From contig CAILNX010000043.1 of assembly GCA_903835685.1 (NCBI GenBank), positions 186,001 to 250,000 of the forward strand: a DNA stretch of 64,000 nucleotides. The letters run 5' to 3'. The notes under the pieces are model-generated. The model was not told the DNA's origin, searched no databases, and was given only the letters and a program-made list of their open reading frames with translations. Both the position numbers and the translations under genes were made by a program. This document shows positions 1-8,916 of the stretch, piece by piece. Position 1 is the stretch's first letter. Each line of letters starts with the position of its first letter. Source of the DNA: an uncultured delta proteobacterium. GTDB taxonomy: Bacteria > Desulfobacterota > Desulfovibrionia > Desulfovibrionales > Desulfovibrionaceae.

Positions 1-581
1 CCGAGGAGCAGTCGGCCAGCGCCACGGAGATCAACCGCTCGGTGGACCAGGTCACCCAGGTGGCCATCGAGATGGCCGAAGGCATGCACCACTCGGTCCA
101 GGCCATCGAGGCCCTGGCCGGGCAGGCCCTGGACCTGGGCGGACTCATCCAGGACATGAAGAACGACACGGGCGACAAGCTCATCTCCTGGAACTCGGAC
201 CTTTCCGTGGGTATCCGGGAGATCGACACCCAGCACCAGAAGCTCATCGACCTGATCAACGACCTCTACGCGGGCATGCGCTCGGGCCAGGCCACGGCCA
301 CCATGGGCCAACTCCTGGACAAGCTGGCCGAATACACGGTCTTCCATTTCGGCCACGAGGAAAAGCTCTTCGACCAGCACAACTACCCGGAAACAGCGGC
401 CCACAAGCAACTCCACAAGAAGCTGACCCAGAGCGTCCTGGACTACATCGCGGACTTCAAGGCCGGCAAGGCCACGGTGTCCAACGATCTCATGGACTTT
501 TTGCGCGACTGGCTCATCAAGCACATCAAGGGCACGGACAAGCGCTACAGCCCCTTCTTCAACAAGCTCGGGATACGCTAG
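1..581 (+). CDS. MCP-bacteriohemerythrin fusion, 3' part only
   Basis: The reading frame is open from the window edge (frame 3), so the 5' end is missing. The first ~50 residues (EEQSASATEINRS and on) are the end of a methyl-accepting signalling hairpin. From about residue 60 a hemerythrin domain follows. All seven di-iron ligands of the family appear: the His in DTQHQK, two His in FHFGHEE plus its Glu, two His in AAHKQLH, and the His and Asp of HIKGTDK. The likely role is chemotaxis coupled to O2 or redox sensing by a cytoplasmic non-heme di-iron centre. MCP-hemerythrin fusions of the DcrH type are known in Desulfovibrio; the sensing role here is inferred. The missing upstream part should hold membrane segments and the rest of the signalling domain. 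Confidence 0.93.
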   Translation, partial: EEQSASATEINRSVDQVTQVAIEMAEGMHHSVQAIEALAGQALDLGGLIQDMKNDTGDKLISWNSDLSVGIREIDTQHQKLIDLINDLYAGMRSGQATATMGQLLDKLAEYTVFHFGHEEKLFDQHNYPETAAHKQLHKKLTQSVLDYIADFKAGKATVSNDLMDFLRDWLIKHIKGTDKRYSPFFNKLGIR

Positions 582-604
582 GGGCTCGCCCGTGTGGCAG
601 GCAG

Positions 605-648
605 CAGAAGAAGAGAAGAAAAAATAATTTCTTCTTGATGTTGCGCGC
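605..648 (+). repeat. AT-rich 3'-flanking repeat unit A
   Basis: A purine-rich strand runs into TTTCTTCTTGATGTTGCGCG, starting 23 bp after the preceding stop codon. The core is a perfect 7-bp dyad, GAAGAAA (615-621) with TTTCTTC (628-634). It shares its layout (AAGAA-rich, A/T core, TTCTT, then TGTTGCG) with the units at 2174, 2252, 16284, 44706, 44781, 53161 and 53271. Confidence 0.6.
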
Positions 649-734
649 CGCGCGCCGCCTGAAAGGATTTGAGGACCGACACCGGGGGGGATTTTCAGGA
701 CGCGGCTCCGACAGGACGAAAGACCAAAAAATCA

Positions 735-769
735 AAAGGGAAGGGGGATCAACCTCCTTCCCTTTTTTC
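735..769. terminator. bidirectional rho-independent terminator
   Basis: AAAAGGGAAGG pairs with CCTTCCCTTTT across a short loop. A T run follows on the plus strand, and the same holds on the minus strand. It lies between the convergent MCP-hemerythrin and DUF4197 genes and suits both. Confidence 0.8.
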
Positions 770-830
770 ATGCTTCCAATGAGAATCCGAGGGCCATATC
801 CGCCCCCGGTCCTGCCCGGAGCGGACAAGC

Positions 831-1613
831 CTACTTGCCGCCGAAAACCTTGCGCAGGAGGTCCGTGGACCGGGCGGCCGGGTTCACGCGGATGTCCTTC
901 TCCTCCTTGCCCACCATGACAAAGAGCCCGTCCACGGCCTTCTGGGTCACGTAGCCGTCCAGGTCCAGGCCCGCGCCCTGGGACAGGGCCGAGGCCGCCG
1001 GGCTGGCGGTCAGGTCCTTGTAGGCCTTGGTGGCCCCCACGGACTGGGTGGCCTGGGCGATGAGCGGCTTCATGCGCTCGGCGATTTTTCCCGCGCTGGT
1101 CTTCTGGAAATAGCGGGTGGCCGAGTCCTCGGGGCCGGTCAGGATGGCCCGGGCATCGGTCAGGGTCATGGCCCGCACCGCGTCGGCCAGGATGGAGGCG
1201 GCCTCGGGCACGGCCTTTTCCGCAGCCCGGTTCATGGACAGGACAAAGGCGTCCAGGAGCCCGCCCTGCCCGGCCAGGCGCAAGGGGGTCTCCAGGCTGC
1301 GCAGGGATTCGGGCAGCAGGATGCGCACGGCCTGGTCCCCGAAATACCCGTCGGCGCGGCCGAGTGCGGTCACGGCCTTCTGGGTTCCCTGGGCCAGGGC
1401 CTCCTTGAGCCCCTGCCCGATCTCGTTATCGGTGAGACCCGAGCCGGAATGTGCGCCCGATTGGCCGCCCGGCTGACCACCAGTCACGGCCGGGACCTGG
1501 GATTTGACCGTGTCCAGCACCTCCCCCCAACCGGCGGCCCGGGCCGGGGTTGCGGAAAGACAGAAGCACAGGGCCAGGGCCAGTGGGGGGACCAGGGCGC
1601 GAAGAGGATTCAT
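831..1613 (-). CDS. DUF4197 secreted protein
   Basis: About 260 residues. A Sec signal peptide starts at MNPLRALVPPLALALCFCLS and has an ATPARA-A cleavage site near residue 27. A Gly/Gln-rich linker follows, then the DUF4197 domain (about residues 60-260: GLKEALAQGTQKAV, ILLPESLR, NRAAEKAVPEAASIL, QKAVDGLF). The family has no known activity and is usually periplasmic. The open frame extends 23 codons upstream, but the ATG at 1613 is chosen because it opens directly into the signal peptide. It converges on the MCP-hemerythrin gene and shares its terminator. Confidence 0.85.
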   Translation of the reverse strand: MNPLRALVPPLALALCFCLSATPARAAGWGEVLDTVKSQVPAVTGGQPGGQSGAHSGSGLTDNEIGQGLKEALAQGTQKAVTALGRADGYFGDQAVRILLPESLRSLETPLRLAGQGGLLDAFVLSMNRAAEKAVPEAASILADAVRAMTLTDARAILTGPEDSATRYFQKTSAGKIAERMKPLIAQATQSVGATKAYKDLTASPAASALSQGAGLDLDGYVTQKAVDGLFVMVGKEEKDIRVNPAARSTDLLRKVFGGK

Positions 1614-1874
1614 GGCGGCTCCAGGGTTGACGGTCAGGTTCAGGAGGCGTCCCCGAGACAGGCCCGGCACGGATCGCGCCATGGGGATAGGCCTTATGCC
1701 TCTCTACACCGGACGCCCGCCTGATGGCAAGGAATCCCGGGGCCGTGTGCACGAAACAGGACCCGAAGGGAGGGAAGAAGCGGAAGACCCGACACGCGGC
1801 CGCCACCCCTTTTCGGTGGACGCCCCTTTCGCGCCCGGCTATCGTCGGCCCAGAAGCCGCAAGGAGGAAGGACC

Positions 1875-2165
1875 ATGGACATGAAACTGGATGACTGGAT
1901 CGTGGGCGAGGGGGCCGAGAGCGGCCGGGAATACTTGGTGCGCACCAAGAAACCCCGCTGCGTGGTGGCCATGGATGAGCCCGAGGAGACCGTGCTCGCG
2001 CCCATCGTGTTCGTGAACGACTTCGGCGAGGGATTCTACGTGGAGGCCTGGCTGGACCCCGAGCCCTCCAAGGCCGAGCACGAGGAAATCCTGCGCGAGG
2101 CCTCCCGGGCCTTGGACACCTTCACCGAAAAGGCCGCCCAGGCCAATTCCGGGGAAGGAGACTAG
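1875..2165 (+). CDS. small acidic hypothetical protein (96 aa)
   Basis: Not recognised. It is a very acidic protein (GEGAESGREYLV, DEPEETV, FGEGFYVEAWLDPEPS) with alternating beta-type segments and a C-terminal helix, and no Cys pairs or membrane segment. Translation is well supported by AAGGAGG at 1861-1867, 7 bp before the ATG. It is monocistronic and is followed 8 bp after its stop by a repeat unit (2174). It might be a small cytosolic regulatory or binding protein, but no function can be assigned. Confidence 0.72.
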   Translation: MDMKLDDWIVGEGAESGREYLVRTKKPRCVVAMDEPEETVLAPIVFVNDFGEGFYVEAWLDPEPSKAEHEEILREASRALDTFTEKAAQANSGEGD

Positions 2166-2173
2166 GGGGCGTC

Positions 2174-2226
2174 CGAGAAAGAGGCAGAAGAAAAAGGAAA
2201 AATAATATTTTCTTTGTGTTGCGCGC
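2174..2226 (+). repeat. AT-rich 3'-flanking repeat unit B-left
   Basis: Same family as the unit at 605: GAGAAAGAGGCAGAAG, then an AAAAATAAT core, TTTTCTTTG, and TGTTGCGCGCC. It begins 8 bp after the stop of the small hypothetical gene and points the same way. With the unit at 2252 it forms an inverted pair of about 125 bp. Confidence 0.6.
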
Positions 2227-2251
2227 CAGGAATAACCGTGTCTTTTGTGGG

Positions 2252-2298
2252 CACGCAAGAATAATAACTACTTATTTTTATTCTTCTTTCTTGGTTGG
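2252..2298 (-). repeat. AT-rich 3'-flanking repeat unit B-right
   Basis: Read on the minus strand it begins CCAAGAAAG, continues AAGAATAAAAATA, and ends TTCTTGCG. An 8-bp perfect stem, AAGAATAA (2257-2264) with TTATTCTT (2278-2285), is present. The 22 bp at 2273-2294 match 53291-53312 with one mismatch. It lies 51 bp beyond the thiE stop, in the direction of thiE transcription. Confidence 0.65.
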
Positions 2299-2345
2299 TC
2301 ATATTTCTGGACGCAACGAGGACGGAGGGGTTTGACTCAGCCAGG

Positions 2346-2987
2346 TCAGGCCCCCCGGCTGGCGGCGATGATCCGGGCCAATTCCCGGGCCGCTGCCTCG
2401 GGGTCTGCCGCCGAACACAGGGCCGAGACCACGGCCGCGCCATCAGCTCCGGCCCGCATCACCTGACCCGCATTGGCCGCGCTGAGTCCCCCGATGGCCA
2501 CCAGGGGCACGTCCGTGGCCTGGCGAATCTCAGCCAGGCCGTCCAGGCCCAGGGGCGAGGCGGCGTCGGCCTTGGTCGGGGTGGGAAAGATCGGGCCGAC
2601 CCCCAGATAGTCCACGGGCTTCCCCCAGGCCTGAAGGGCCTCCTCCAGACTGCTCACCGAAAGTCCCAGGATCATGTCCGGCCCCACGAGCCGCCTCGCG
2701 TCGGCCGGGGCCATATCCTTCTGGCCCACGTGCACCCCGTCCGCGCCGCAGGCCAGGGCCACGTCCACCCGGTCGTTGACGATCAGCGGCACGCCCGTGG
2801 GGGCCAGCAATTTTTTCACGGCCCGGGCCAGCTCCACGAACTGGCGGGTTCCGCAGTCCTTTTCCCTGATCTGGACCAGGGTCGCGCCCCCGCGCACAGC
2901 CGCGGCCACCACCTCCAGCAGGTCCCGGCCCAGGCAGGCCGCCCGGTCAGTGACCAGGTAGAGGCTCAAATCCGGGACCCCGGTCAC
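2346..2987 (-). CDS. thiE: thiamine-phosphate synthase
   Basis: Joins HMP-PP and thiazole phosphate to give thiamine phosphate in the cytosol. The 213-residue product is normal for ThiE. Family motifs run in order: LYLVTDR near the N-terminus, [18 protein letters not shown] with [11 protein letters not shown] (pyrophosphate site), [21 protein letters not shown], and the phosphate loop [10 protein letters not shown]. The start is a GTG whose last bases overlap the TGA of thiM (GTGA), indicating translational coupling. A longer in-frame extension upstream is the shadow of thiM. Expression should fall under the TPP riboswitch upstream of thiM. Confidence 0.96.
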   Translation of the reverse strand: MTGVPDLSLYLVTDRAACLGRDLLEVVAAAVRGGATLVQIREKDCGTRQFVELARAVKKLLAPTGVPLIVNDRVDVALACGADGVHVGQKDMAPADARRLVGPDMILGLSVSSLEEALQAWGKPVDYLGVGPIFPTPTKADAASPLGLDGLAEIRQATDVPLVAIGGLSAANAGQVMRAGADGAAVVSALCSAADPEAAARELARIIAASRGA

Positions 2988-3799
2988 GAACGGACCATCC
3001 GCAGCCGGGCCACGATGTCCGCCTCGCCCATCTGGTACAGGGCGTCGTAGAAACGCACCTGAAGGGAGCCCGGTCCAATGGAAATTCCGGGCGCCTCCTC
3101 GGCCGCCATCTCTCCGGCCAGACCCATGACCGCCATGGCGTGGGCCGTGGCCAGGAGCGGGTCGGGATTCACGGCCGCAAAGGCCCCGATCAGCGCCGTG
3201 GCCGTGCAGCCCAGGCCCGTGACCCGGGGCATGAGCGGATGGCCGTTGACCACATACCACACCCCCTGGCCGTCGGTGACGATGTCCCGGGGGCCGCTCG
3301 CGCAGACCACGGCCCCTTGGGCCTGGGCCAGGGCCTTGGCCGCGTCCAGGGCCTCGTCGCTTCCGTTCAGGCTGTCCACGCCCTTGGCCTGGGCCTTTTC
3401 CCCGGCCAGAAAGAGGATCTCCGAGGCGTTGCCCCGGATCACCGCCACCTTGACCTGATCCAGGATGGACCGGGCCGCCTGGCGGCGGTAGGCCGTGACC
3501 CCCACGGCCACGGGGTCCAGGACCACGGGCGCGCCTTTTTCATTGGCCGCGCGCCCGGCCGCCAGCATGCTGGCGATGCGCCCCGGGTCCGGGGTGCCGA
3601 TGTTTAAGACCACGGCCCCGGCATAGGCGGCCAGTTCGGCCGCGTCCTCGGGCGCGTGGGTCATGGCCGGGGAGGCCCCCAGGGCCAGAAGCGCGTTGGC
3701 CGTGGAATTGGTGACCACGTCGTTGGTGATGTTCAGGACCAGGGGGCGCAACTCGCGGATGCGCGCGAGATCGGCCCAGACGGCTGCGGCGTGATTCAT
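2984..3799 (-). CDS. thiM: hydroxyethylthiazole kinase
   Basis: Phosphorylates 4-methyl-5-hydroxyethylthiazole, feeding salvaged thiazole to ThiE. The 271-residue, ribokinase-like protein shows the usual features: [46 protein letters not shown] in segments, [19 protein letters not shown], and the C-terminal [13 protein letters not shown] catalytic region with its conserved Cys. It is the first gene of a two-gene salvage operon. It sits 85 bp downstream of the TPP riboswitch, so high thiamine pyrophosphate should shut it down. Confidence 0.96.
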   Translation of the reverse strand: MNHAAAVWADLARIRELRPLVLNITNDVVTNSTANALLALGASPAMTHAPEDAAELAAYAGAVVLNIGTPDPGRIASMLAAGRAANEKGAPVVLDPVAVGVTAYRRQAARSILDQVKVAVIRGNASEILFLAGEKAQAKGVDSLNGSDEALDAAKALAQAQGAVVCASGPRDIVTDGQGVWYVVNGHPLMPRVTGLGCTATALIGAFAAVNPDPLLATAHAMAVMGLAGEMAAEEAPGISIGPGSLQVRFYDALYQMGEADIVARLRMVRS

Positions 3800-3884
3800 G
3801 GACGAGACTCCGTGTCTTCGGGACGGGTGAAAGCCCCGGGGCAGGCAGGGGACGGGGAAGGAGGGATGCGGCCAATCCGAATTC

Positions 3885-3957
3885 CCTCCGGCAGTCCGAA
3901 CTGCGTCAGGTTCAATGGGTATGCTCTCAGTTCCGCCCTTTCTGGCCGGAACACCCC
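3885..3957 (-). promoter_or_regulatory. TPP riboswitch (THI element)
   Basis: On the minus strand the aptamer reads GGGGTG (start at 3957), CTGAGA (3925-3930), ATACCC, and TTGAACCTGA (3906-3915), then a 3' closing arm. These are the conserved THI-box blocks in the right order and spacing. It lies in the leader of thiM-thiE. I see no clear terminator between it and thiM, so control may act on translation. Confidence 0.9.
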
Positions 3958-3983
3958 AATCGGATCACTGGGATCGTTGTCCG

Positions 3984-4012
3984 ACGCTAGCCCAAACCCG
4001 CCGTCCCGGCAA
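3984..4012 (-). promoter_or_regulatory. candidate sigma70 promoter for thiM-thiE
   Basis: On the minus strand TTGCCG and TAGCGT are separated by exactly 17 bp, placing the transcription start about 20 bp before the riboswitch. The -10 box is weak, so this is a candidate only. Confidence 0.4.
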
Positions 4013-4246
4013 GAGTCCGTCCAGCGCGGGCCTGGGTGCTGGTCCTGGAGTTCCGTCAGGACGATTTTCGAATGGACCGGACACGACAAATCTGTTGATA
4101 ATATTGTTACAGTTCCGTAACGAAGCAATAAATATCGTATATCGCGTGATATCGAATCGAAAAGCCTCACCCGACAAAAATATCACGTCCTTCGTCGGCC
4201 AGGGTACGGGCAAGCCGAAAGAACAGGGAAGAGAAGGAGATCACCG

Positions 4247-6034
4247 ATGCGGTTGCAGAATCTGAAGATAGGCACGAGACTGTTTTCCCTGGTCGTCATC
4301 GCCTCCATTTTCCTGGTGGGCATCGGCCTGTTCAGCATTGCCAGCGTGGCCCGGGTCGATGAAAGATTCACCTCCCAGCTCGCCAGGGACAGCGATATCA
4401 AGCGCAGCATCGACCTGGCCAGAAGCGCCCAGGTCGCTTTCAAGATCCAAGTCCAGGAGTGGAAGAACGTCCTGATTCGCGGCAATGATTCGGAAAAATA
4501 TAAGAAATATTTTGAGTCCTTCCACAAGGAACACGCCTCGGTGCAGGACAAGCTGCGGGAACTCCAGGCCCTCATGGCCCGGCTCGGAATGAACCCGGAA
4601 AACGCTCAGTTGGCGGCCAAGGCCCATGCAGAGCTCCTGGAAAAATATCAGGGGGCCTTGAAGCAGTTTGATCCGGGCGATGAAAACACCGGGAAGAAGG
4701 TGGACAAGCTGGTGACCGGCATCGATCGGGCTCCGACCGAGGCTGTGGACCGGGTGGTGGATGGCATCCTGGCGGCCACCGAGGACATGCACCACCAGGC
4801 CGAGGCCCAGGCCAGGGCCAGCTACCAGGAAACAAAGCAGGTGTTCCTGGCCGGGATCGCCCTGGCCCTGTTCGTGATGGTCGCGGTTTCCCTGGCCATC
4901 ATCAGGAGCATCACCGCCCCCCTGCGCCGCACCGTGCATTTCTCCGAAGCCGTGGCCCAGGGCCAGCTCGAAGCCACGCTCGACGTGGACGGCGACAGCG
5001 AGACCGGGCTCCTGGCCGATGGCCTCCGGCAGATGGTGGCGAACTTGAAGGCCAAGATCGCCGAGGCCGAGGCCAAGGGCGTCCAAGCCAGCCAGGAGAC
5101 CGAACGGGCCTCGGCCGCCACGCGCGAGGCCCGGGAGGCCCTGGAGAAGGCGCGGACCGCCCGGCAGGAAGGCATGCTCCATGCCGCGGACAAACTGCAA
5201 GGGGTGGTGGGCGCGGTCACCGACGCCTCCGCCGAACTGTCCTCCCAGATCGAGCAGTCCAGCCAGGGCGCGGACCAGCAGGCCGGACGCGTGGGCGAGA
5301 CGGCCACGGCCATGGAAGAGATGACCGCCACGGTGCTGGAAGTGGCCCGGAACGCTTCCGAGGCCTCCAGCACAGCGGGCCAGGCCAGGGTAAAGGCCCA
5401 GGAAGGGGCCAGCGTGGTCAGCCAGGTGGTCCAGGGCATTTCAGAGGTGCAGCGCCAGGCCCTGTCGCTGAAGACCGACATGGTCTCCCTGGGCGAACAG
5501 GCCGAGGGCATCGGCAAGATCATGGGCGTCATCTCGGACATCGCGGACCAGACCAACCTCCTGGCCCTGAACGCGGCCATCGAGGCCGCCCGGGCCGGGG
5601 ATGCGGGCCGGGGATTCGCCGTGGTGGCCGACGAGGTGCGCAAACTGGCCGAAAAGACCATGACCGCCACCAAGGAAGTGGACCAGTCCGTGCGCGGCAT
5701 CCAGCAGAGCGCGCAGAAGAACATGGAGAACGTGGACCAGGCCGTGGCCACCATCGACCAGGCCACCACCCTGGCCGACCAGTCCGGCCAGGCCCTGCGG
5801 GAAATCGTGGCCATGGTGGAGCTGACCACGGACCAGGTCCGCTCCATCGCCACGGCGGCCGAGGAGCAGTCCTCCACCAGCGAGGAGATCAACCGCTCCA
5901 TCGAGGACGTGAGCCGGATATCCTCGGAAACCTCGTCCGCCATGCGCGAGTCGGCCCAGGTGGTTTCCCGCCTGGCCGAGCAGGCCCGGTCCCTGCGCGA
6001 CCTGATCCAGGAGATGCAGGACTCCTGCGTCTAG
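4247..6034 (+). CDS. methyl-accepting chemotaxis protein
   Basis: A 595-residue transmembrane chemoreceptor. TM1 spans about residues 12-34. A mostly helical periplasmic domain (35-198) looks like a four-helix-bundle sensor. TM2 spans 199-221 and a HAMP domain 221-275. The long signalling hairpin carries the near-invariant tip ([20 protein letters not shown], then [20 protein letters not shown]). The ligand is unknown. The C-terminus lacks a CheR-tethering pentapeptide. AAGGAG precedes the ATG. The region upstream (about 4085-4200) is AT-rich and probably holds the promoter. Confidence 0.95.
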   Translation: MRLQNLKIGTRLFSLVVIASIFLVGIGLFSIASVARVDERFTSQLARDSDIKRSIDLARSAQVAFKIQVQEWKNVLIRGNDSEKYKKYFESFHKEHASVQDKLRELQALMARLGMNPENAQLAAKAHAELLEKYQGALKQFDPGDENTGKKVDKLVTGIDRAPTEAVDRVVDGILAATEDMHHQAEAQARASYQETKQVFLAGIALALFVMVAVSLAIIRSITAPLRRTVHFSEAVAQGQLEATLDVDGDSETGLLADGLRQMVANLKAKIAEAEAKGVQASQETERASAATREAREALEKARTARQEGMLHAADKLQGVVGAVTDASAELSSQIEQSSQGADQQAGRVGETATAMEEMTATVLEVARNASEASSTAGQARVKAQEGASVVSQVVQGISEVQRQALSLKTDMVSLGEQAEGIGKIMGVISDIADQTNLLALNAAIEAARAGDAGRGFAVVADEVRKLAEKTMTATKEVDQSVRGIQQSAQKNMENVDQAVATIDQATTLADQSGQALREIVAMVELTTDQVRSIATAAEEQSSTSEEINRSIEDVSRISSETSSAMRESAQVVSRLAEQARSLRDLIQEMQDSCV

Positions 6035-6080
6035 GCTGGCGCTCCGGGATCGGCAGGGCCTTTCACCGGACGGCCGCCGG

Positions 6081-6674
6081 TTATTGCGCCCGGCCGAAAC
6101 GGGTGCTCCGCTGCTCTTTCAACTCCTCCTGACGGGCCTGCTCCAGGGTCAACTCCATCTCCCGGACCAGGTCCTCGGGGCTGATCTCGGTCCTGGCCCG
6201 CAGACGCCGGGCCGCGTCAGCCACGATCTGCTGCTCGCGCGGGGCCTGCCAGTGACGGTAACTCGTGAGCAGGGCGAAGCCCTGGTCCCGCTCCCCGGTC
6301 CCCACCTTGGCCAGCCCCAGGTACAGGGTGGCCGCCGGATCGCCCGGGACCTCGGCCAGAACCCCTTCCAGAACCGTGACGGCCTCGGAATAATCCCTGG
6401 CATGGACCAAGGCCTGGGCCAACTGGCGGCGGACATGGAGATCGCCCGGGGTCTGGGCCAGGGCCTGCCGGTAGCTGGACACGGCCTGGCTGAAGTCTCC
6501 CCGGGCCAAGGCCTGGCCCCCCCTGGTGGTGTCCGAGCAGCCGGTCAGGGCCAGAACAAGGAGGCCGAGGCACAACCCCCCGGCCCCTTTGGACCAGGAC
6601 AATGGATGAAAAAGCCTATTGAAATTCAGCCAGTTGACTTTATCGGCGCGAAGAATGTACCATTTGGGCCACAT
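6081..6674 (-). CDS. TPR-repeat lipoprotein
   Basis: A tetratricopeptide protein anchored as a lipoprotein. The lipobox is LALTGC. TPR units follow (GGQALARGDFSQAVSSYRQA, LHVRRQLAQALVHARDYSEA, DPAATLYLGLAKVGTGERDQ) and then a charged C-terminal helix. The start is uncertain. The ATG at 6674 gives a long 45-residue leader. A TTG at 6602 (MSWSKGAGGLCLG...) would give an ideal 21-residue lipoprotein signal. A further ATG lies at 6728. None has a strong ribosome site. It is divergent from the GAK cassette and may share its upstream region; a role in envelope assembly is only a guess. Confidence 0.8.
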   Translation of the reverse strand: MWPKWYILRADKVNWLNFNRLFHPLSWSKGAGGLCLGLLVLALTGCSDTTRGGQALARGDFSQAVSSYRQALAQTPGDLHVRRQLAQALVHARDYSEAVTVLEGVLAEVPGDPAATLYLGLAKVGTGERDQGFALLTSYRHWQAPREQQIVADAARRLRARTEISPEDLVREMELTLEQARQEELKEQRSTRFGRAQ

Positions 6675-6926
6675 GGGGAATCCCGAGATCAGGGTGGGGT
6701 CAGGCCAGTTGGCCTGGCTTTCTGACATGGTAGCCCCATCCCCGGTGTCTGTCCACGGCCGGGAAGCGCCCGGACTTGCTGGCGTCGGCCCTTCTTCACC
6801 AAACTGTAACCGGCCTGCCATCATGGCAGAGGTTCCCGTGCGTAAAAGTATGACCCGGCAAGCATGACGAATTGCTGGCCTCGGCCCGATTTCCGAGGTC
6901 TGGGCCAGCCCCAAAGGAGCGTGTTC

Positions 6927-7454
6927 ATGAGTGCACGAGAAATCAAGCTGAGCAAGACCCTGCCCAAGGACGGACTGGCGGATTTCTTCGCGGAATTGTC
7001 CACTTGGCTGTCCGGCCAGGAGGCGGCCGAAGGCCTGCCCAAGCCAGGCGAAGTGGCCTCTCTCAAACTGCGGGTGGAGGACGCCGGGTCGAACTACACG
7101 GTCAAGGTCAAGATCAAGCGCACCACCGAGACCGAGGCGGCCCAGGCCGAGAGCGCCCCACCTCCGGTTCTAGGCTACAAGACCCTGAAGAAAAAGCTCC
7201 GGGCCAACATGAAGAGCCTGGCCTGGTACGTGTCCGAGAACCGCCTGCCCCCGGGACACGAGTTGGAGGGCTTCCTGAACCACTGTCTGGCCATGACCAA
7301 GTTTCCGGGTAAGGGTGAGGAGTACTACGCCCCCTTCCTGGCCACCCTGGAGCAGCTCAAGGCTGCTGTGGCCGCCCAGGATTTCGACCTCATCACCACC
7401 GCCTTGCAGCAGATCAACCGGGTGAAAAAGGAATGCCACGCCAAATACAAATAG
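6927..7454 (+). CDS. GAK system XXXCH protein
   Basis: A 175-residue protein ending INRVKKECHAKYK, the Cys-His signature that gives the XXXCH family its name. The N-terminal ~75 residues (KLSKTLPKDGLADFF, then LKLRVEDAGSNYTVKVKIKR) have the helix-then-paired-strand layout of the amphi-Trp proteins at 8642 and 13799, so it may be an amphi-Trp-like module joined to a helical tail. The strong site AAAGGAG precedes the ATG at 6927. A perfect 6-bp dyad (CCTCGG 6879-6884 with CCGAGG 6893-6898) lies in the leader. It opens the GAK cassette. No function is known; the lone C-terminal Cys-His pair could be a metal-binding or modification site. Confidence 0.85.
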   Translation: MSAREIKLSKTLPKDGLADFFAELSTWLSGQEAAEGLPKPGEVASLKLRVEDAGSNYTVKVKIKRTTETEAAQAESAPPPVLGYKTLKKKLRANMKSLAWYVSENRLPPGHELEGFLNHCLAMTKFPGKGEEYYAPFLATLEQLKAAVAAQDFDLITTALQQINRVKKECHAKYK

Positions 7455-7498
7455 CCCACCGGGCCTCTGATCCGCAGAAGCCCCTGGCTTGCGGCCGC

Positions 7499-8620
7499 AT
7501 GGCCCTTCAGGATTTCCCCCGGGAGCTGACCGCCGAGGACCAGGACCTGTTTTTTCAGGTCACGGCCACGGCCCTTGATCCCGAGCAGGTGGAGCGCATC
7601 CTGGCCCCGGCCCAGGTCCATCCGGAGACCCGGAGCGTCCTGGCCGTGCACTGGCACCCGGAATTCGTGCCCCTGGACCTGATCGCGAGGCGCATCGAGG
7701 CCACTTTTCCGAACAAGACCGATGAACTGATCATCCCCACCCAGCACAACGAGCTCATGAGCTACGGACCCTGGACCGGGGCCGAGGTGGACTGCTACGC
7801 CTCGGGCTTTGACCAGAAGGTCCAGCTCCTCATCCATTTCGAGAATTCCCGGGTGGCCGAGGCGGGCGTGCTCAAATCCATGCTGGCCCACACCTTCACC
7901 TACCGCTCCTCCCAGCTCCACGAGTTCCTGCGGGCCATCACCACCCCGGACAGCCTGGTCTTTGAGCGGGCCGTGCGCGAATGCGGGGCCGACGAGGAAC
8001 TCATCGGCTTTGTGCACACCGTGGCCAGCCGCATCGAGAGCCTTCTGGACCGGCATCAGGACGGTCTGCCCCGGGGCGCGATCAAGAACAAGCTGGTCCG
8101 CGACTTTCTCGACGGCCTGAGGCCCCGGGTGGGCGACGTGGCCATCAACCGCGCCCAGGCCCTGCTCAAGGCGGTCAAGGAAGGGGTCAAGACCGCCTTC
8201 TCCCTCAAGCATTTTTACCGGGCCACCGAGGTCATCGAGGAAGTCCGGCACTTACGCGGCGGGGTGGTCATCCCCCACCCCGAACAGTTCTGGCCCATCC
8301 TGCTGGGCGGATACGACGTGGACGGGGTGGAGGTCTGGAATCCCGAGTCCCAGCGCTACACCGATTTCCTCATCCGCATCATCAGCGAAAAGAACCGGGA
8401 GCGCCCCAGGTCCGAGCGCAGGCTCCTGGTGTTCATGGGCGACGACTGCCACATGGGGGAGAAGACCAAGCATCCCCAGGTCCAGAATCCGGCCAAGGCC
8501 TCCCGCCAGATCGGGGTCCAGCCCGGATGGACCAACTTGGGTATCCGCAAGATGCTGCTCAAGGCGGACATGGCCAAGGAAACCGTCATCGCCGAGTACA
8601 CCAACCGGCTCAATCCATAG
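7499..8620 (+). CDS. PHP-like metal-dependent hydrolase of GAK cassette
   Basis: The 373-residue protein keeps the main metal-binding motifs of the PHP phosphoesterase fold in order: HWHPE (HxH), IPTQHNEL, LLIHFE, IPHPEQFWP, VEVWNP and, near the C-terminus, GDDCHMGEK in place of the usual GSDxH. An inserted helical region (about residues 120-255) separates the first and later motifs. PHP enzymes hydrolyse phosphoesters, for example histidinol phosphate or nucleic-acid ends; the substrate here is unknown. The start is unclear: the ATG at 7499 lacks a good ribosome site, and an ATG at 7433 overlapping the XXXCH stop is possible. It lies inside the GAK gene row, so a joint role is likely. Confidence 0.72.
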   Translation: MALQDFPRELTAEDQDLFFQVTATALDPEQVERILAPAQVHPETRSVLAVHWHPEFVPLDLIARRIEATFPNKTDELIIPTQHNELMSYGPWTGAEVDCYASGFDQKVQLLIHFENSRVAEAGVLKSMLAHTFTYRSSQLHEFLRAITTPDSLVFERAVRECGADEELIGFVHTVASRIESLLDRHQDGLPRGAIKNKLVRDFLDGLRPRVGDVAINRAQALLKAVKEGVKTAFSLKHFYRATEVIEEVRHLRGGVVIPHPEQFWPILLGGYDVDGVEVWNPESQRYTDFLIRIISEKNRERPRSERRLLVFMGDDCHMGEKTKHPQVQNPAKASRQIGVQPGWTNLGIRKMLLKADMAKETVIAEYTNRLNP

Positions 8621-8641
8621 CCCCGCAAGGAGGCCTTCCAT

Positions 8642-8914
8642 ATGTCCGGCAACAAGCGTTTTGAATTCGAATCCTTCCAGGACCCGGCGACCCTGCGCGA
8701 GCAGCTGGCCTCCATCCTGGACGGCCTGGCCAAGGGCCAGGTCCGCCTGGCCACCGAGGACCAGGAAATCGTGCTCACCCCCGGCCCCCTGCTCAAGGTC
8801 TCGGTCAAGGCCAAGCGCAAGGAGGACGAAAGCCGTCTGTCCGTGAAGATCAGTTGGAAGGACGCCAAGCGCGACGAAGAAACAACCGGCAAGAGCATCA
8901 CCATCCGGTCCTGA
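8642..8914 (+). CDS. amphi-Trp domain protein 1
   Basis: A 90-residue protein with an N-terminal helix (DPATLREQLASILDGLAKGQ) followed by amphipathic strands LLKVSVKAKRKED and RLSVKISWK. The closing strand carries the conserved Trp of the amphi-Trp family. Translation starts from AAGGAGG. It is 3 bp upstream of the PhoU-phosphotransferase gene, so the two are tightly coupled. It has no catalytic signature and is small, basic and likely cytosolic, as expected of a binding partner, carrier or substrate for the enzymes around it (inference). Confidence 0.88.
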   Translation: MSGNKRFEFESFQDPATLREQLASILDGLAKGQVRLATEDQEIVLTPGPLLKVSVKAKRKEDESRLSVKISWKDAKRDEETTGKSITIRS

Positions 8915-8916
8915 CC

